This document shows, one piece after another, positions 34,822 through 43,683 of a stretch of 64,000 bases of DNA. Under the pieces are notes generated by a model. The model had not been told where the DNA came from. It worked only from the letters and a program-made list of their open reading frames with translations, and made no database searches. The DNA is taken from the NCBI RefSeq assembly GCF_050586465.1, contig NZ_JBOCEG010000004.1:1-64000 (forward strand), given 5' to 3'. This stretch comes from CAJXYS01 sp913063035 (GTDB lineage Bacteria; Pseudomonadota; Alphaproteobacteria; Rhodobacterales; Rhodobacteraceae). A program made the translations under genes and the position numbers. The first letter of the stretch is position 1; each line of letters opens with the position of its first letter.

Positions 34822-35010
34822 TCAGAAATCGATGGCGATGCCCTTCTTTTCCCAATCCCCGTAACGGGTTGGCTCGGGTCCGTCGCGCCCGGCCAGCTCG
34901 GGCGGCAGCGCCGCCTCCTGGGCAGCTTTCTTGCGCGCGGCGGCTTCCTCGAGCGCGCGGCGCGCCGCGGGTGGCAGGTCGGGCCTTGTCGTTTCTGTCT
35001 CGTCGGTCAT
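34822..35010 (-). CDS. DUF1674 protein, succinate dehydrogenase assembly factor 4-like
   Basis: The 62-residue protein ends in the DUF1674 signature GPEPTRYGDWEKKGIAIDF, shared with mitochondrial SDHAF4, which helps flavinylated succinate dehydrogenase subunit A mature. The N-terminal part is a charged, alanine-rich helix (PAARRALEEAAARKKAAQEA). ATG 35010 is chosen because the longer frame runs antisense to the rsmB-like gene. It converges with the periplasmic protein gene. Confidence 0.9.
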   Translation of the reverse strand: MTDETETTRPDLPPAARRALEEAAARKKAAQEAALPPELAGRDGPEPTRYGDWEKKGIAIDF

Positions 35011-35059
35011 GTCACGCGCTTTCTTGTGCGGGTTCCCCCCTTGATATACGGCTTCGCCG

Positions 35060-36355
35060 ATGACCGACAAGGATCGCAAACCATCCACCGGGCTTGCCCC
35101 CCGCCGCGCCGCGCTGAGGCTGTTGCAGGCCGTCCTCGCCGAGGGCCAGATGCTGAGCGACGCCATGCCGGGCCTCGACGCGCTCGTGCCCGCCGATCGT
35201 GCCCGCGCGCAGCGGCTGGCACTGACCGTCCTGCGCAACCTCGGGCGGGCCGACGCGGTGCTGTCGCCGCACCTGGCCAAGCCCCCGCCGCTCAAGGCGC
35301 GCAACGTCCTGCGCCTGGCGGTGGTCGAGCACTTCCACGATCACGTGCCGGTCCATGCCGCCGTCGATACCGGCGTGCGGCTGATGCGGGCGGACCGCAA
35401 GACCGGCCGGCTCGCCAAGCTGGCGAACGCCGTGCTGCGCCGGGCGGTGGAGACCGGTGCCGGACCCTGGGCGGAGGCGGGCCCCGAGCGGTTGCCGGGC
35501 TGGCTGCGCAAGCCCCTCGTCACCGCCTGGGGCAAGCCCGCCGTCCTGTCGATCGAGGCCGCGCACGAGGCCGGCGCGCCGCTTGACCTGACCCTGAAAC
35601 CGGCCGCTGAGACCGACGCGCTGGCCAAGGCGCTCGGGGCCGCGCGGTTGGCCACGGGCAGCCTGCGCCGCGCGGCTGGCGGGCAGGTGTCCGAATGGCC
35701 CGGCTACGCCGAGGGCCGCTGGTGGATCCAGGATGCCGCCGCGGCGATCCCGGCACGGTGTCTCGGCGCGGTGGCGGGGCAGGCCGTCCTCGATCTCTGC
35801 GCGGCACCGGGCGGCAAGACGATGCAGCTGGCCGCGGCCGGCGCGCGGGTGACGGCGCTCGACATCTCGGGGCCGCGCATGGAAAGGGTTGCGGAAAACC
35901 TTGCGCGGACGGGGCTTGCCGCGGAAACGGTCGTGGCCGACGCGCTGGACTGGGCGCCGGCGGACGCGCCGGATGCGATCCTGCTGGATGCGCCCTGTAC
36001 CGCGACGGGCACCATCCGCCGGCATCCCGATCTGCCCCATGTCCGGAAACCGCGCGATATCGCGGCGCTGACCGACCTGCAGGCACGGCTGCTGGACCGA
36101 GCCGCCGGCTGGCTCGCGCCGGGCGGGCGGCTCGTCTATTGCACCTGTTCGCTCCTGCCCGCCGAGGGCGAGGACCAGATCGCGGCCGCGCTGGCGCGTC
36201 ATCCGGCGCTGGAACAGCGGCCGCTCGACCCGTCCGCGCTGGGCTTGCCGGCGGAGGCCGCCGCGCCCGGCGGCGCGCTGCGCCTGCGCCCGGATTTCTG
36301 GGCCGAGCAGGGCGGAATGGACGGGTTCTACATCGCCTGCCTGGTGCAGGGCTGA
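35060..36355 (+). CDS. RsmB-type rRNA (cytosine-C5)-methyltransferase
   Basis: The 431-residue enzyme methylates a cytosine in 16S rRNA using S-adenosylmethionine. Residues 1-140 form a NusB-like RNA-binding domain (RRAALRLLQAVLAEG, VVEHFHDHVPVHAAVDTGVR). The catalytic domain has LDLCAAPGGKTMQLAAAGAR, the first conserved cysteine in LLDAPCTATGTIRRHPDL and the second in VYCTCSLLPAEGEDQ. RsmB (m5C967) is the best guess, but alphaproteobacterial paralogues exist. It is divergent from the DUF1674 gene. Confidence 0.92.
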   Translation: MTDKDRKPSTGLAPRRAALRLLQAVLAEGQMLSDAMPGLDALVPADRARAQRLALTVLRNLGRADAVLSPHLAKPPPLKARNVLRLAVVEHFHDHVPVHAAVDTGVRLMRADRKTGRLAKLANAVLRRAVETGAGPWAEAGPERLPGWLRKPLVTAWGKPAVLSIEAAHEAGAPLDLTLKPAAETDALAKALGAARLATGSLRRAAGGQVSEWPGYAEGRWWIQDAAAAIPARCLGAVAGQAVLDLCAAPGGKTMQLAAAGARVTALDISGPRMERVAENLARTGLAAETVVADALDWAPADAPDAILLDAPCTATGTIRRHPDLPHVRKPRDIAALTDLQARLLDRAAGWLAPGGRLVYCTCSLLPAEGEDQIAAALARHPALEQRPLDPSALGLPAEAAAPGGALRLRPDFWAEQGGMDGFYIACLVQG

Positions 36356-36452
36356 CACGCCCCGACGGTGCCGCGACGCCGGACCGGTGACAGGGTGGGC
36401 GCGCCGGGCTATCCTGCGGCCCAAGAACACAACAGGGCAGGCAAGGCGATCC

Positions 36453-38222
36453 ATGGCGGCGACCCAACAGGCAGCCGCGGCCCCGTCGGTGGGGCTGGCG
36501 CAGAGATGGTCACAGGGCATGACCCGGCTTCATGCGCGGCTCTCCGGTCTGTCGCGCGGCGCAACGGCCTTCGTCTCGCAGCCCGAGCCCCGCAGCATCG
36601 GCAGCCCGCATCGGGGGCGTCAGCTGCTGGCCGGCAACCTGATGTTCGAGGGCCATCTCTTCGAGGCGCCGGGCGCGTCGATCTGGCAGATCGAGCCGCC
36701 CGACCAACCTTTCCGCGAGGCGGTTCACAGCTTTGCGTGGCTCGACGACCTGGCCGCGGTGGGCGACAGCCGGGCGCGCCGGCTGGCGCAGTCCTGGCTT
36801 GCCGACTGGATCGCGCGTTACGGCACCGGGCGCGGGCCGGGCTGGACGCCCGAACTGGCCGGGCGCCGGCTGATCCGCTGGATCAACCACGCGCTGTTCC
36901 TGATGGCGGGGCAGGACGCCGGTGCGCGCGAGGCCTATTTCCGGGCGCTTGCGCGCCAGGCGCGTTTTCTCAACCGCCGCTGGAAGAGTTCGCGCCCGGG
37001 CCTGCCCCGTTTCGAGGCCGCGGCCGGGCTGGTTTCCGCCGGGCTCGCGCTGGAGGGCATGGAGCGGCTGGTCAAGCCCGGCGTCCGGGCGCTGGGCGCC
37101 GAGTGCCGGCGGTCGATCGATTCCGAGGGCGGCCTGCCGACCCGCAACCCGGAGGAGCTGCTGGAGGTTTTCACACTGCTCAGCTGGGCCGCGGCCGTGC
37201 TGGACGCTGCGGACCGGCCGGCCGATCCCGCCCATCTCGAGGCAATCTCCCGCATCGCGCCGACGCTGCGCGCCCTGCGCCACAGTGATGGCGGGCTGGC
37301 CCGTTTCCATGGCGGCGGGCGCGGCGCGCCCGGGCGGCTGGACCATGCGCTGGCCGAGGCCCGGGTGCGACCCCGTCCGCGCAGCGGCCCGGCGATGGGC
37401 TTCGTGCGGCTCTCGGCCGGCCGGACGAGCCTGATCATGGATGCCGCGCCGCCCCCGGTGACGGAAGCCTCCCATGACGGTCACGCCTCCACGCTGGCCT
37501 TCGAGGTGACCTCGGGGCGCCGGCCGCTCATCGTCAACTGCGGGGCAGGCGGCAGTTTCGGCGAAGCCTGGCGGCGTGCGGGGCGGGCGACGCCCTCGCA
37601 TTCGACGGTCGTGGTCGACGGCTACTCCTCGTCGCGGCTCGGACCCACGGGCTGGACGGGCAACCGCTACCGCGAACTGCTGGTCGACCGGCCGCGCCGC
37701 GTCGAGACGCAGCAGATGAGCGGGCCCGAGGCGTTCGAGCTTATCGCGAGCCATGACGGCTACGTGCAGAGCCACGGCCTGACCCATCGGCGGTGGCTGG
37801 AGTTGGGGCGCGATGGCCGTCACCTTGCCGGGGCCGACACGCTCGGCGCCTTCGGCGAGGGCGAGCGCATCCGCTTCGAGCATCTTCTCGACCGTACCGC
37901 CTTGCGCGGTGTGCCCTTCGACATCCGCTTTCACCTGCATCCCGAGGTGGACGCCACGCTCGACATGGGCGGCGCGGCGGTCTCGCTGACGCTGAAGTCG
38001 GGCGAGGTCTGGGTTTTCCGCCATGACGGCAAGGCGACCCTGTCGCTCGAGACCAGCGTCTATCTCGAGAAAGGGCGGCTGAAGCCCCGCGCGACAAAAC
38101 AGATCGTTCTCTCTTCCGTCGTGATGGACTATGCGACGCAAGTGGACTGGTCCCTGGCCAAGGCGCAAGAGACCCCGACGGGGTTGCGAGACCTTGCGGA
38201 GGACGAGGAACCGGTCCACTGA
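36453..38222 (+). CDS. Heparinase II/III-family protein
   Basis: The 589-residue protein has an alpha-helical N-terminal toroid (about 130-300, including QSWLADWIARYG and RFEAAAGLVSAGLALEGMER) and a C-terminal beta-sandwich matching heparinase II/III-like lyases (GFVRLSAGRTSLIMDAAPPP, FEVTSGRRPLIVNCGAGGSF, SHSTVVVDGYSSS). It lacks a clear signal peptide. In related bacteria such genes sit beside purH, suggesting a role in an uronic-acid polymer or cell surface, but the substrate is unknown. ATG 36453 is chosen over 36387 because the upstream part lacks family-like sequence; its ribosome site is weak. Confidence 0.87.
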   Translation: MAATQQAAAAPSVGLAQRWSQGMTRLHARLSGLSRGATAFVSQPEPRSIGSPHRGRQLLAGNLMFEGHLFEAPGASIWQIEPPDQPFREAVHSFAWLDDLAAVGDSRARRLAQSWLADWIARYGTGRGPGWTPELAGRRLIRWINHALFLMAGQDAGAREAYFRALARQARFLNRRWKSSRPGLPRFEAAAGLVSAGLALEGMERLVKPGVRALGAECRRSIDSEGGLPTRNPEELLEVFTLLSWAAAVLDAADRPADPAHLEAISRIAPTLRALRHSDGGLARFHGGGRGAPGRLDHALAEARVRPRPRSGPAMGFVRLSAGRTSLIMDAAPPPVTEASHDGHASTLAFEVTSGRRPLIVNCGAGGSFGEAWRRAGRATPSHSTVVVDGYSSSRLGPTGWTGNRYRELLVDRPRRVETQQMSGPEAFELIASHDGYVQSHGLTHRRWLELGRDGRHLAGADTLGAFGEGERIRFEHLLDRTALRGVPFDIRFHLHPEVDATLDMGGAAVSLTLKSGEVWVFRHDGKATLSLETSVYLEKGRLKPRATKQIVLSSVVMDYATQVDWSLAKAQETPTGLRDLAEDEEPVH

Positions 38223-38253
38223 ACCGAGACCCGAACCGACCCCGAGGAGAGAC

Positions 38254-39843
38254 ATGACCGATCTCGTGCCCGTCCGCCGCGCGCTGCTATCCGTTTCCGA
38301 CAAGACCGGGCTGACCGACCTGGCCCGCGCACTCGCCGAGCGCGGGGTGGAGCTGGTCTCGACCGGGGGCACGGCCCGCGCGATCCGCGAGGCGGGGCTC
38401 GCGGTCAAGGACGTCGCCGAGATCACCGGCTTTCCCGAGATGATGGATGGCCGGGTCAAGACGCTGCACCCGATGGTCCATGGCGGGCTCCTGGCGTTGC
38501 GCGACGACGATGCCCACCTCGCCGCGATGGAGACCCACGGCATCGGGGCGATCGACCTGCTGGTGGTCAATCTCTACCCGTTCGAGCAGACGGTCGCGCA
38601 GGGCGCGGATTACGAGACCTGTGTCGAGAACATCGACATCGGCGGCCCGGCCATGATCCGGGCCGCGGCCAAGAACCACGCCTTCGTCAACGTCGTCGTG
38701 GATGTCGAGGATTACGACGCCCTGCTCGAGGAGATGGGCGCCAATGACGGGGCGACGGGATACGCCTTCCGGCAGCGGCTGGCACAGACCGCCTATGCCC
38801 GCACCGCGGCCTATGACGCGGCGGTGTCGAACTGGATGGCCGGCGCGCTGGGCGAGACGGCGCCGCGCCGCCGCGCCTTTGCCGGCACGCTCGCGCAGGC
38901 CTTGCGCTATGGCGAGAACCCGCACCAGGCGGCAGCCTTCTACACCGACGGCAGCGCGCGCCCCGGCGTGGCGACCGCGACGCAGCTGCAGGGCAAGGCC
39001 CTCAGCTACAACAACATCAACGACACCGACGCCGCCTTCGAGCTGGTGGCCGAGTTCGACCCGGCGGAGGGGCCGGCCTGCGCGATCATCAAGCACGCCA
39101 ACCCCTGTGGCGTCGCCCGGGGTGAGACGCTGGTCGACGCCTACCGCCGCGCCTATGACTGCGACCGGACCTCGGCCTTCGGCGGCATCGTGGCGCTGAA
39201 CGCGCCGCTCGACCGCGAGACCGCCGAGGAGATCGCGCGCATCTTCACCGAGGTGGTGATCGCGCCGGAGGCCGACGCCGCCGCGCGCGAGGTCTTCGCC
39301 GCCAAGAAGAACCTGCGCCTGCTGACAACGGGCGGCCTGCCCGATCCGGGGGCGCCGATGACCGCCTTCCGGCAGGTCGCGGGCGGCCTGCTCGTGCAGG
39401 ACAAGGATACCGGGCGGCTCGACCCGGCGGCGCTGAAGGTCGTGACCCGGCGCGCGCCCAGCGAGTCGGAGATGGCCGACATGCTGTTCGCGTGGCGCGT
39501 GGCCAAGCACGTGAAGTCGAACGCCATCGTCTACGTGAAGGGCGGCGCCACAGTGGGCGTCGGCGCCGGCCAGATGAGCCGGGTCGACTCCACCCGCATC
39601 GCCGCGCGCAAGTCCCGCGACATGTCCGAGGCCCTGGACATGGAAGTGCCGCCGACGGTCGGGTCCGTCGTGGCCTCGGATGCCTTCTTTCCCTTCGCCG
39701 ACGGGCTGCTGACCGCGGCAGAGGCGGGGGCGACGGCGGTGATCCAGCCGGGCGGGTCGATGCGCGACGAGGAGGTGATCGCGGCCGCCGACGAGGCCGG
39801 GCTCGCCATGGTCTTCACCGGCATGCGCCATTTCCGGCACTGA
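38254..39843 (+). CDS. purH: Bifunctional AICAR formyltransferase / IMP cyclohydrolase
   Basis: PurH carries out the last two steps of purine synthesis. The 529 residues contain the N-terminal MGS-like cyclohydrolase domain (ALLSVSDKTGLTDLARALAE, ISTGG-type ELVSTGGTARAIREAG, VKTLHPMVHGGLL) and the C-terminal transformylase (LSYNNINDTDAAFELVAEF, CAIIKHANPCGVA, FAADAFFPF-type SDAFFPFADGL, GMRHFRH). ATG 38254 has GAGGAGAG upstream. It is first in a run with lspA. Confidence 0.97.
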   Translation: MTDLVPVRRALLSVSDKTGLTDLARALAERGVELVSTGGTARAIREAGLAVKDVAEITGFPEMMDGRVKTLHPMVHGGLLALRDDDAHLAAMETHGIGAIDLLVVNLYPFEQTVAQGADYETCVENIDIGGPAMIRAAAKNHAFVNVVVDVEDYDALLEEMGANDGATGYAFRQRLAQTAYARTAAYDAAVSNWMAGALGETAPRRRAFAGTLAQALRYGENPHQAAAFYTDGSARPGVATATQLQGKALSYNNINDTDAAFELVAEFDPAEGPACAIIKHANPCGVARGETLVDAYRRAYDCDRTSAFGGIVALNAPLDRETAEEIARIFTEVVIAPEADAAAREVFAAKKNLRLLTTGGLPDPGAPMTAFRQVAGGLLVQDKDTGRLDPAALKVVTRRAPSESEMADMLFAWRVAKHVKSNAIVYVKGGATVGVGAGQMSRVDSTRIAARKSRDMSEALDMEVPPTVGSVVASDAFFPFADGLLTAAEAGATAVIQPGGSMRDEEVIAAADEAGLAMVFTGMRHFRH

Positions 39844-39853
39844 GGAGACGGGG

Positions 39854-40324
39854 ATGCGCTGGTTCTGGGGCATGGCGGCACTGGTCTTCGCGCTCGACCA
39901 GGGGTCGAAGCTGGTCATCGTGCACCTGATGGACCTTAAGCATCGGCTGGCGATCGACGTCCTGCCGCCATTTCTCAATTTCCGCATGGGTTGGAACCGG
40001 GGCGTCAATTTCGGCCTTTTCGCCGACGACGCGGAGTTGGTGCGCTGGGGCTTCATGCTGCTGGCGCTGGCCGTGTCGGGCTGGCTGATCTGGTGGGCGC
40101 GGGCCCGTCTCGTGCGGCCGCTGGACCGCGCCCTGGCCGGGGCCATCGCCGGCGGCGCGGTCGGAAACGCGCTCGACCGCGTGCTCTACGGGGCGGTTGC
40201 CGATTTCCTGAACATGTCCTGCTGCGGGATCGACAACCCCTACGCCTTCAACCTGGCCGACGTCGGAATCTTCGGTGGCGCGATAGGGCTTGCGGTCTTC
40301 GGCGTGACCGAGAAGAACGGGTGA
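39854..40324 (+). CDS. lspA: Signal peptidase II (lipoprotein signal peptidase)
   Basis: LspA is an inner-membrane aspartyl protease that cleaves prolipoproteins. The 156-residue protein has four membrane segments and both catalytic aspartates: GNALDRVLYGAVADF and NLADVGIFGG. NMGVNFG-type GWNRGVNFGLF is also present. It starts 10 bases after purH and is followed by a lipoprotein gene whose product it should process. Confidence 0.95.
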   Translation: MRWFWGMAALVFALDQGSKLVIVHLMDLKHRLAIDVLPPFLNFRMGWNRGVNFGLFADDAELVRWGFMLLALAVSGWLIWWARARLVRPLDRALAGAIAGGAVGNALDRVLYGAVADFLNMSCCGIDNPYAFNLADVGIFGGAIGLAVFGVTEKNG

Positions 40325-40377
40325 CGGGCCGTGGAAGTTGCGTTAAACCTGCGGCCTAGGGATCGATGGAGGACCGC

Positions 40378-40902
40378 ATGAGGGCTGTGCGCAAGGGGCT
40401 GGTTCTTGGGCTCGGGTTGCTGGTGACGCTGGCGGCCTGCGGCGACCGGACGCCGGTTCTGATGAACCTCAGCTCCGACACTCCTGACGAGTTCGGCATC
40501 GTGCCCAACAAGCCGCTGGAGATGCCCGAAGACTACGCCGCCCTGCCCGCGCCGAATCCCGGCGGGCCGAACCGCGCCGATGCCACGCCCGAGGCCGACG
40601 CGGTCGCCGCGCTGGGCGGCAGCCCCGCGGTTCTCGGCCGCGACGGCGTGCCGGCCTCGGAACGCGGGCTGGTCAGCTACGCGACCCGCTTCGGCGTGGC
40701 CCCCGATATCCGCACGGTCCTGGCGCGCGAAGACCTCGAATGGCGGCGCGACAACAATGGCCGGCTGCTGGAGCGGCTTTTCAACGTGAATGTCTATTAC
40801 AAGGCCTACCGGCGCATGTCGCTCGACCGCTACGCCGAGCTGGAGCGGTTCCGCCGCGCCGGGGTGCGCACGCCCGCCGCGCCGCCCGAACCGGCGGAAT
40901 GA
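40378..40902 (+). CDS. DUF3035 lipoprotein, possible BamF-type protein
   Basis: The 174-residue protein has a lipoprotein signal with lipobox LAAC at the start. The DUF3035 domain follows, with TPDEFGIVPNKPLEMPEDYA and ALPAPNPGGPNRAD. The family has been connected to an extra subunit (BamF) of the outer-membrane beta-barrel assembly machine in alphaproteobacteria; I treat that link as tentative. The in-frame ATG at 40366 overlaps GGAGG, which is the ribosome site for ATG 40378, so the latter is chosen. Confidence 0.85.
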   Translation: MRAVRKGLVLGLGLLVTLAACGDRTPVLMNLSSDTPDEFGIVPNKPLEMPEDYAALPAPNPGGPNRADATPEADAVAALGGSPAVLGRDGVPASERGLVSYATRFGVAPDIRTVLAREDLEWRRDNNGRLLERLFNVNVYYKAYRRMSLDRYAELERFRRAGVRTPAAPPEPAE

Positions 40903-40986
40903 CGGCTCACATCCGCGTCAGACAGTGTTGAACGCGCCGTTGCGCGATTATCTTCTACCCGAAGCCTTCAACGGGAGACGCCACCA

Positions 40987-42324
40987 ATGATTGCCCGGAT
41001 TGCCGCCGTCCTGCTGGCGCTGCTGCCGTTCTCGGCCATGGCGGCCGAGAACGTGACCACCTTCGAACTCGACAACGGCATGACGGCCGTCGTGATCGAG
41101 GATCACCGCGCCCCGGTGGTCGTCCACATGGTCTGGTATCGCGTCGGCGCCGCGGACGAGCCCGCGGGCCTGTCGGGCGTCGCGCATTACCTCGAGCACC
41201 TGATGTTCAAGGGCACGGACGAGCTGGCGCCGGGCGATTTCGACGCGATCGTCAAGGCCAATGGCGGCTCTCACAACGCGTTCACCGCGCCGGATTTCAC
41301 CGGCTATTTCCAGCGGGTTGCCGCGGATCGCCTGGGCCTGATGATGGAACTCGAGGCCGACCGCATGCGCGACCTGGCCCTGACCGAAGAGCACGCCGAT
41401 ACCGAACGCGGCGTCATCCTGGAGGAACGCAACCAGCGCGTGGAGAACGAGCCCAACGCGCTTTTCGCCGAGCAGCAGCGCGCGGCGCTTTATCTCAACC
41501 ATCCCTATGGCCGGCCGGTAATCGGCTGGCGGTCCGAGATCGCCGAACTCGATCGTGAAAAGGCGCTGGATTTCTACCGCACCTATTATGCCCCCAACAA
41601 CGCGACGCTGGTCGTGGCCGGCGATGTCGACCCGGCCGAGGTTCGGACACTTGCCGAGGCCCATTACGGCCCCATCGCGCCGTCGGGCGACCTGCCGCCG
41701 CGCGTGCGCCCGGCCGAGCCGCCGCACCTGGCCGAGCGGCGTGTGCGCTACAGCGACCCGCGTGTCGCGCAGCCCTATGTGATGCGCAACTACCTCGCGC
41801 CCGAACGGAACAGCGGCGATCAGCGCCGGGCCGCCGCGCTTTCGATCCTGGCCGACCTTCTGGGCGGCAGCGGGCTGACCTCGGTGCTTGGGGAAAAGCT
41901 GCAACTGGACGCGCAGATCGCCATCGCGACCTCTGCCTATTACAACCCGACGAGCTACGACCCCACGCGCTTCGGCATGTATGTGGTGCCGGCCGACGGC
42001 GTCTCGCTTGAAGAGGCGGAGGCGGCGCTCGACCGGGTCCTGCAGGCGTTCCTGGCGGAGGGCGTGGACCCCGAGCAGCTGGAACGGGTGAAGGGGCAGA
42101 TGCGGGCTGCGCTCATCTACGAGCAGGACAACCTTCAGTCGCTGGCCCGCCGCTACGGCGCGGCGCTCAGCATCGGTCTGACCGTCGAGGACGTCCAGTC
42201 CTGGCCCGAGGTGCTGCAATCCATCACCGCCGACGAGATCCTGGCCGCCGCCGAGGATGTCTTCGACCGGCAAGCCTCGGTGACCGGGTGGATCATGCGC
42301 TCCGACCAGGAGGTGACCCAATGA
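40987..42324 (+). CDS. M16-family zinc peptidase, catalytic subunit
   Basis: The 445-residue protein has a signal peptide (ending SAMAAENV) and the inverted zinc motif HXXEH as HYLEHLMFKGT, with the third ligand in the downstream glutamate of DTERGVILEERNQ. It therefore is the active half of a periplasmic M16 heterodimer. Two M16 domains can be traced. The next gene, overlapping by four bases, encodes a partner without the motif. Gene pairs of this kind are common in proteobacteria; the natural substrate is unknown. Confidence 0.93.
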   Translation: MIARIAAVLLALLPFSAMAAENVTTFELDNGMTAVVIEDHRAPVVVHMVWYRVGAADEPAGLSGVAHYLEHLMFKGTDELAPGDFDAIVKANGGSHNAFTAPDFTGYFQRVAADRLGLMMELEADRMRDLALTEEHADTERGVILEERNQRVENEPNALFAEQQRAALYLNHPYGRPVIGWRSEIAELDREKALDFYRTYYAPNNATLVVAGDVDPAEVRTLAEAHYGPIAPSGDLPPRVRPAEPPHLAERRVRYSDPRVAQPYVMRNYLAPERNSGDQRRAAALSILADLLGGSGLTSVLGEKLQLDAQIAIATSAYYNPTSYDPTRFGMYVVPADGVSLEEAEAALDRVLQAFLAEGVDPEQLERVKGQMRAALIYEQDNLQSLARRYGAALSIGLTVEDVQSWPEVLQSITADEILAAAEDVFDRQASVTGWIMRSDQEVTQ

Positions 42325-43637
42325 TGATGCGCTGGATCGCGGCCTTCGTTCTCGTTGTCGGCGCATCGCTGCCCGCGCGCGCGGCCGTCGACATCCAGGA
42401 AGTGACCTCGCCCGGGGGGATCACCGCCTGGCTGGTCGAGGACCATTCCATCCCCTTCACCGCGCTGGAACTGCGCTTCAAAGGCGGCACCAGCCTCGAT
42501 GCACCGGATCGCCGCGGGGCGGTCAACCTGATGACCGCGCTACTCGAGGAGGGGGCCGGTGATCTCGACGCGCAGGGCTTCCTGAAGGCCCGGCAGGACC
42601 TGGCCGCGCGCTTCAGCTTCAACTCGGGGATGGATTCCGTCAGCGTGTCGGCACGATTCCTGACCGAGAACCGCGAGCAGTCCCTGGAGTTGTTGCGCAA
42701 GGCGCTGGTGGCGCCGCGCTTCGATCCGCAGGCGCTGGAACGCGTGCGGGGACAGGTGCTCTCGACCATCGCCTCGGATGAAAAGGATCCGCGCACGATC
42801 GCCAACCGCACCTTTGACCGGCTGGCCTTCGGCGATCATCCCTACGGGCATGCGCCGGACGGCACGCGGGAAAGCGTCACGGCGCTGACGCGCGACGACA
42901 TCCTGGCCGCCCATGCCGCCACGATCGCCCGCGACCGGTTGTATGTCGGCGTTGTCGGCGACATCACCGCCGAGGCGCTTGGCCCGCTGCTCGACCGGCT
43001 GCTCGGCGACCTGCCGGCGGAAGGCGCGCCGATGCCCGACGAGGTCGCGGTGCAGCTTGCGGGCGGCACGACGGTCGTGCCCTTCGAGACCCCGCAGTCC
43101 GTCGCCGTCTTCGGACATGCGGGCATGGACGAAACCGACCCGGACTTTTTCGCCGCTCATATCATGAACCAGATTCTTGGCGGCGGCGGATTCCAGTCGC
43201 GGCTGATGACCGAACTGCGCGAGAAACGCGGTTTGACCTACGGGGTCTACAGCTTCCTTGCGCCGATGGAACACGCAGCGCTGGTGATGGGGCAGGTCGC
43301 GTCGGCCAATGAGAGCATCGCCGAAGCCGTGCAGCTCGTCCGCGAACAATGGGCCGACGTGGCTGAGAACGGCGTCAGCGCCGACGAACTGGAGGCCGCG
43401 AAGAAATACATCACGGGTGCCTACCCGCTGCGGTTCGACGGCAACGGGGCGATCGCGCGCATCCTGGCGGGCATGCAGTTCGCGGGGCGCCCGATCACCT
43501 ATATCGAGACCCGCAACGACCGGATGAACGCGGTGACCCTCGACGACGTGAAGCGTGTCGCCGCCCGGCTTCTGCAGCCGGATGAATTGCATTTCGTGGT
43601 GGTCGGGCAGCCCGAGGGTCTAAGCGCGACGCAATGA
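42321..43637 (+). CDS. M16-family peptidase, non-catalytic partner subunit
   Basis: The 438-residue protein has a signal peptide (ending PARAAVDI) and the M16 fold, but where HXXEH should be it reads VNLMTALLEEGAGDLDAQGF, so it cannot bind zinc. Its second half has FGHAGMDETDPDFFAAHIMN and GGGFQSRLMTELREKRGLTY, typical of the R/Y-pair substrate subunit. AGGAGG precedes ATG 42321, which overlaps the stop of the catalytic subunit gene, fitting a 1:1 complex. Confidence 0.92.
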   Translation: MMMRWIAAFVLVVGASLPARAAVDIQEVTSPGGITAWLVEDHSIPFTALELRFKGGTSLDAPDRRGAVNLMTALLEEGAGDLDAQGFLKARQDLAARFSFNSGMDSVSVSARFLTENREQSLELLRKALVAPRFDPQALERVRGQVLSTIASDEKDPRTIANRTFDRLAFGDHPYGHAPDGTRESVTALTRDDILAAHAATIARDRLYVGVVGDITAEALGPLLDRLLGDLPAEGAPMPDEVAVQLAGGTTVVPFETPQSVAVFGHAGMDETDPDFFAAHIMNQILGGGGFQSRLMTELREKRGLTYGVYSFLAPMEHAALVMGQVASANESIAEAVQLVREQWADVAENGVSADELEAAKKYITGAYPLRFDGNGAIARILAGMQFAGRPITYIETRNDRMNAVTLDDVKRVAARLLQPDELHFVVVGQPEGLSATQ

Positions 43638-43683
43638 CCATTCCGGTGGTCGAATCGGCGTATCGCATGCTATCGGTTGTGGT

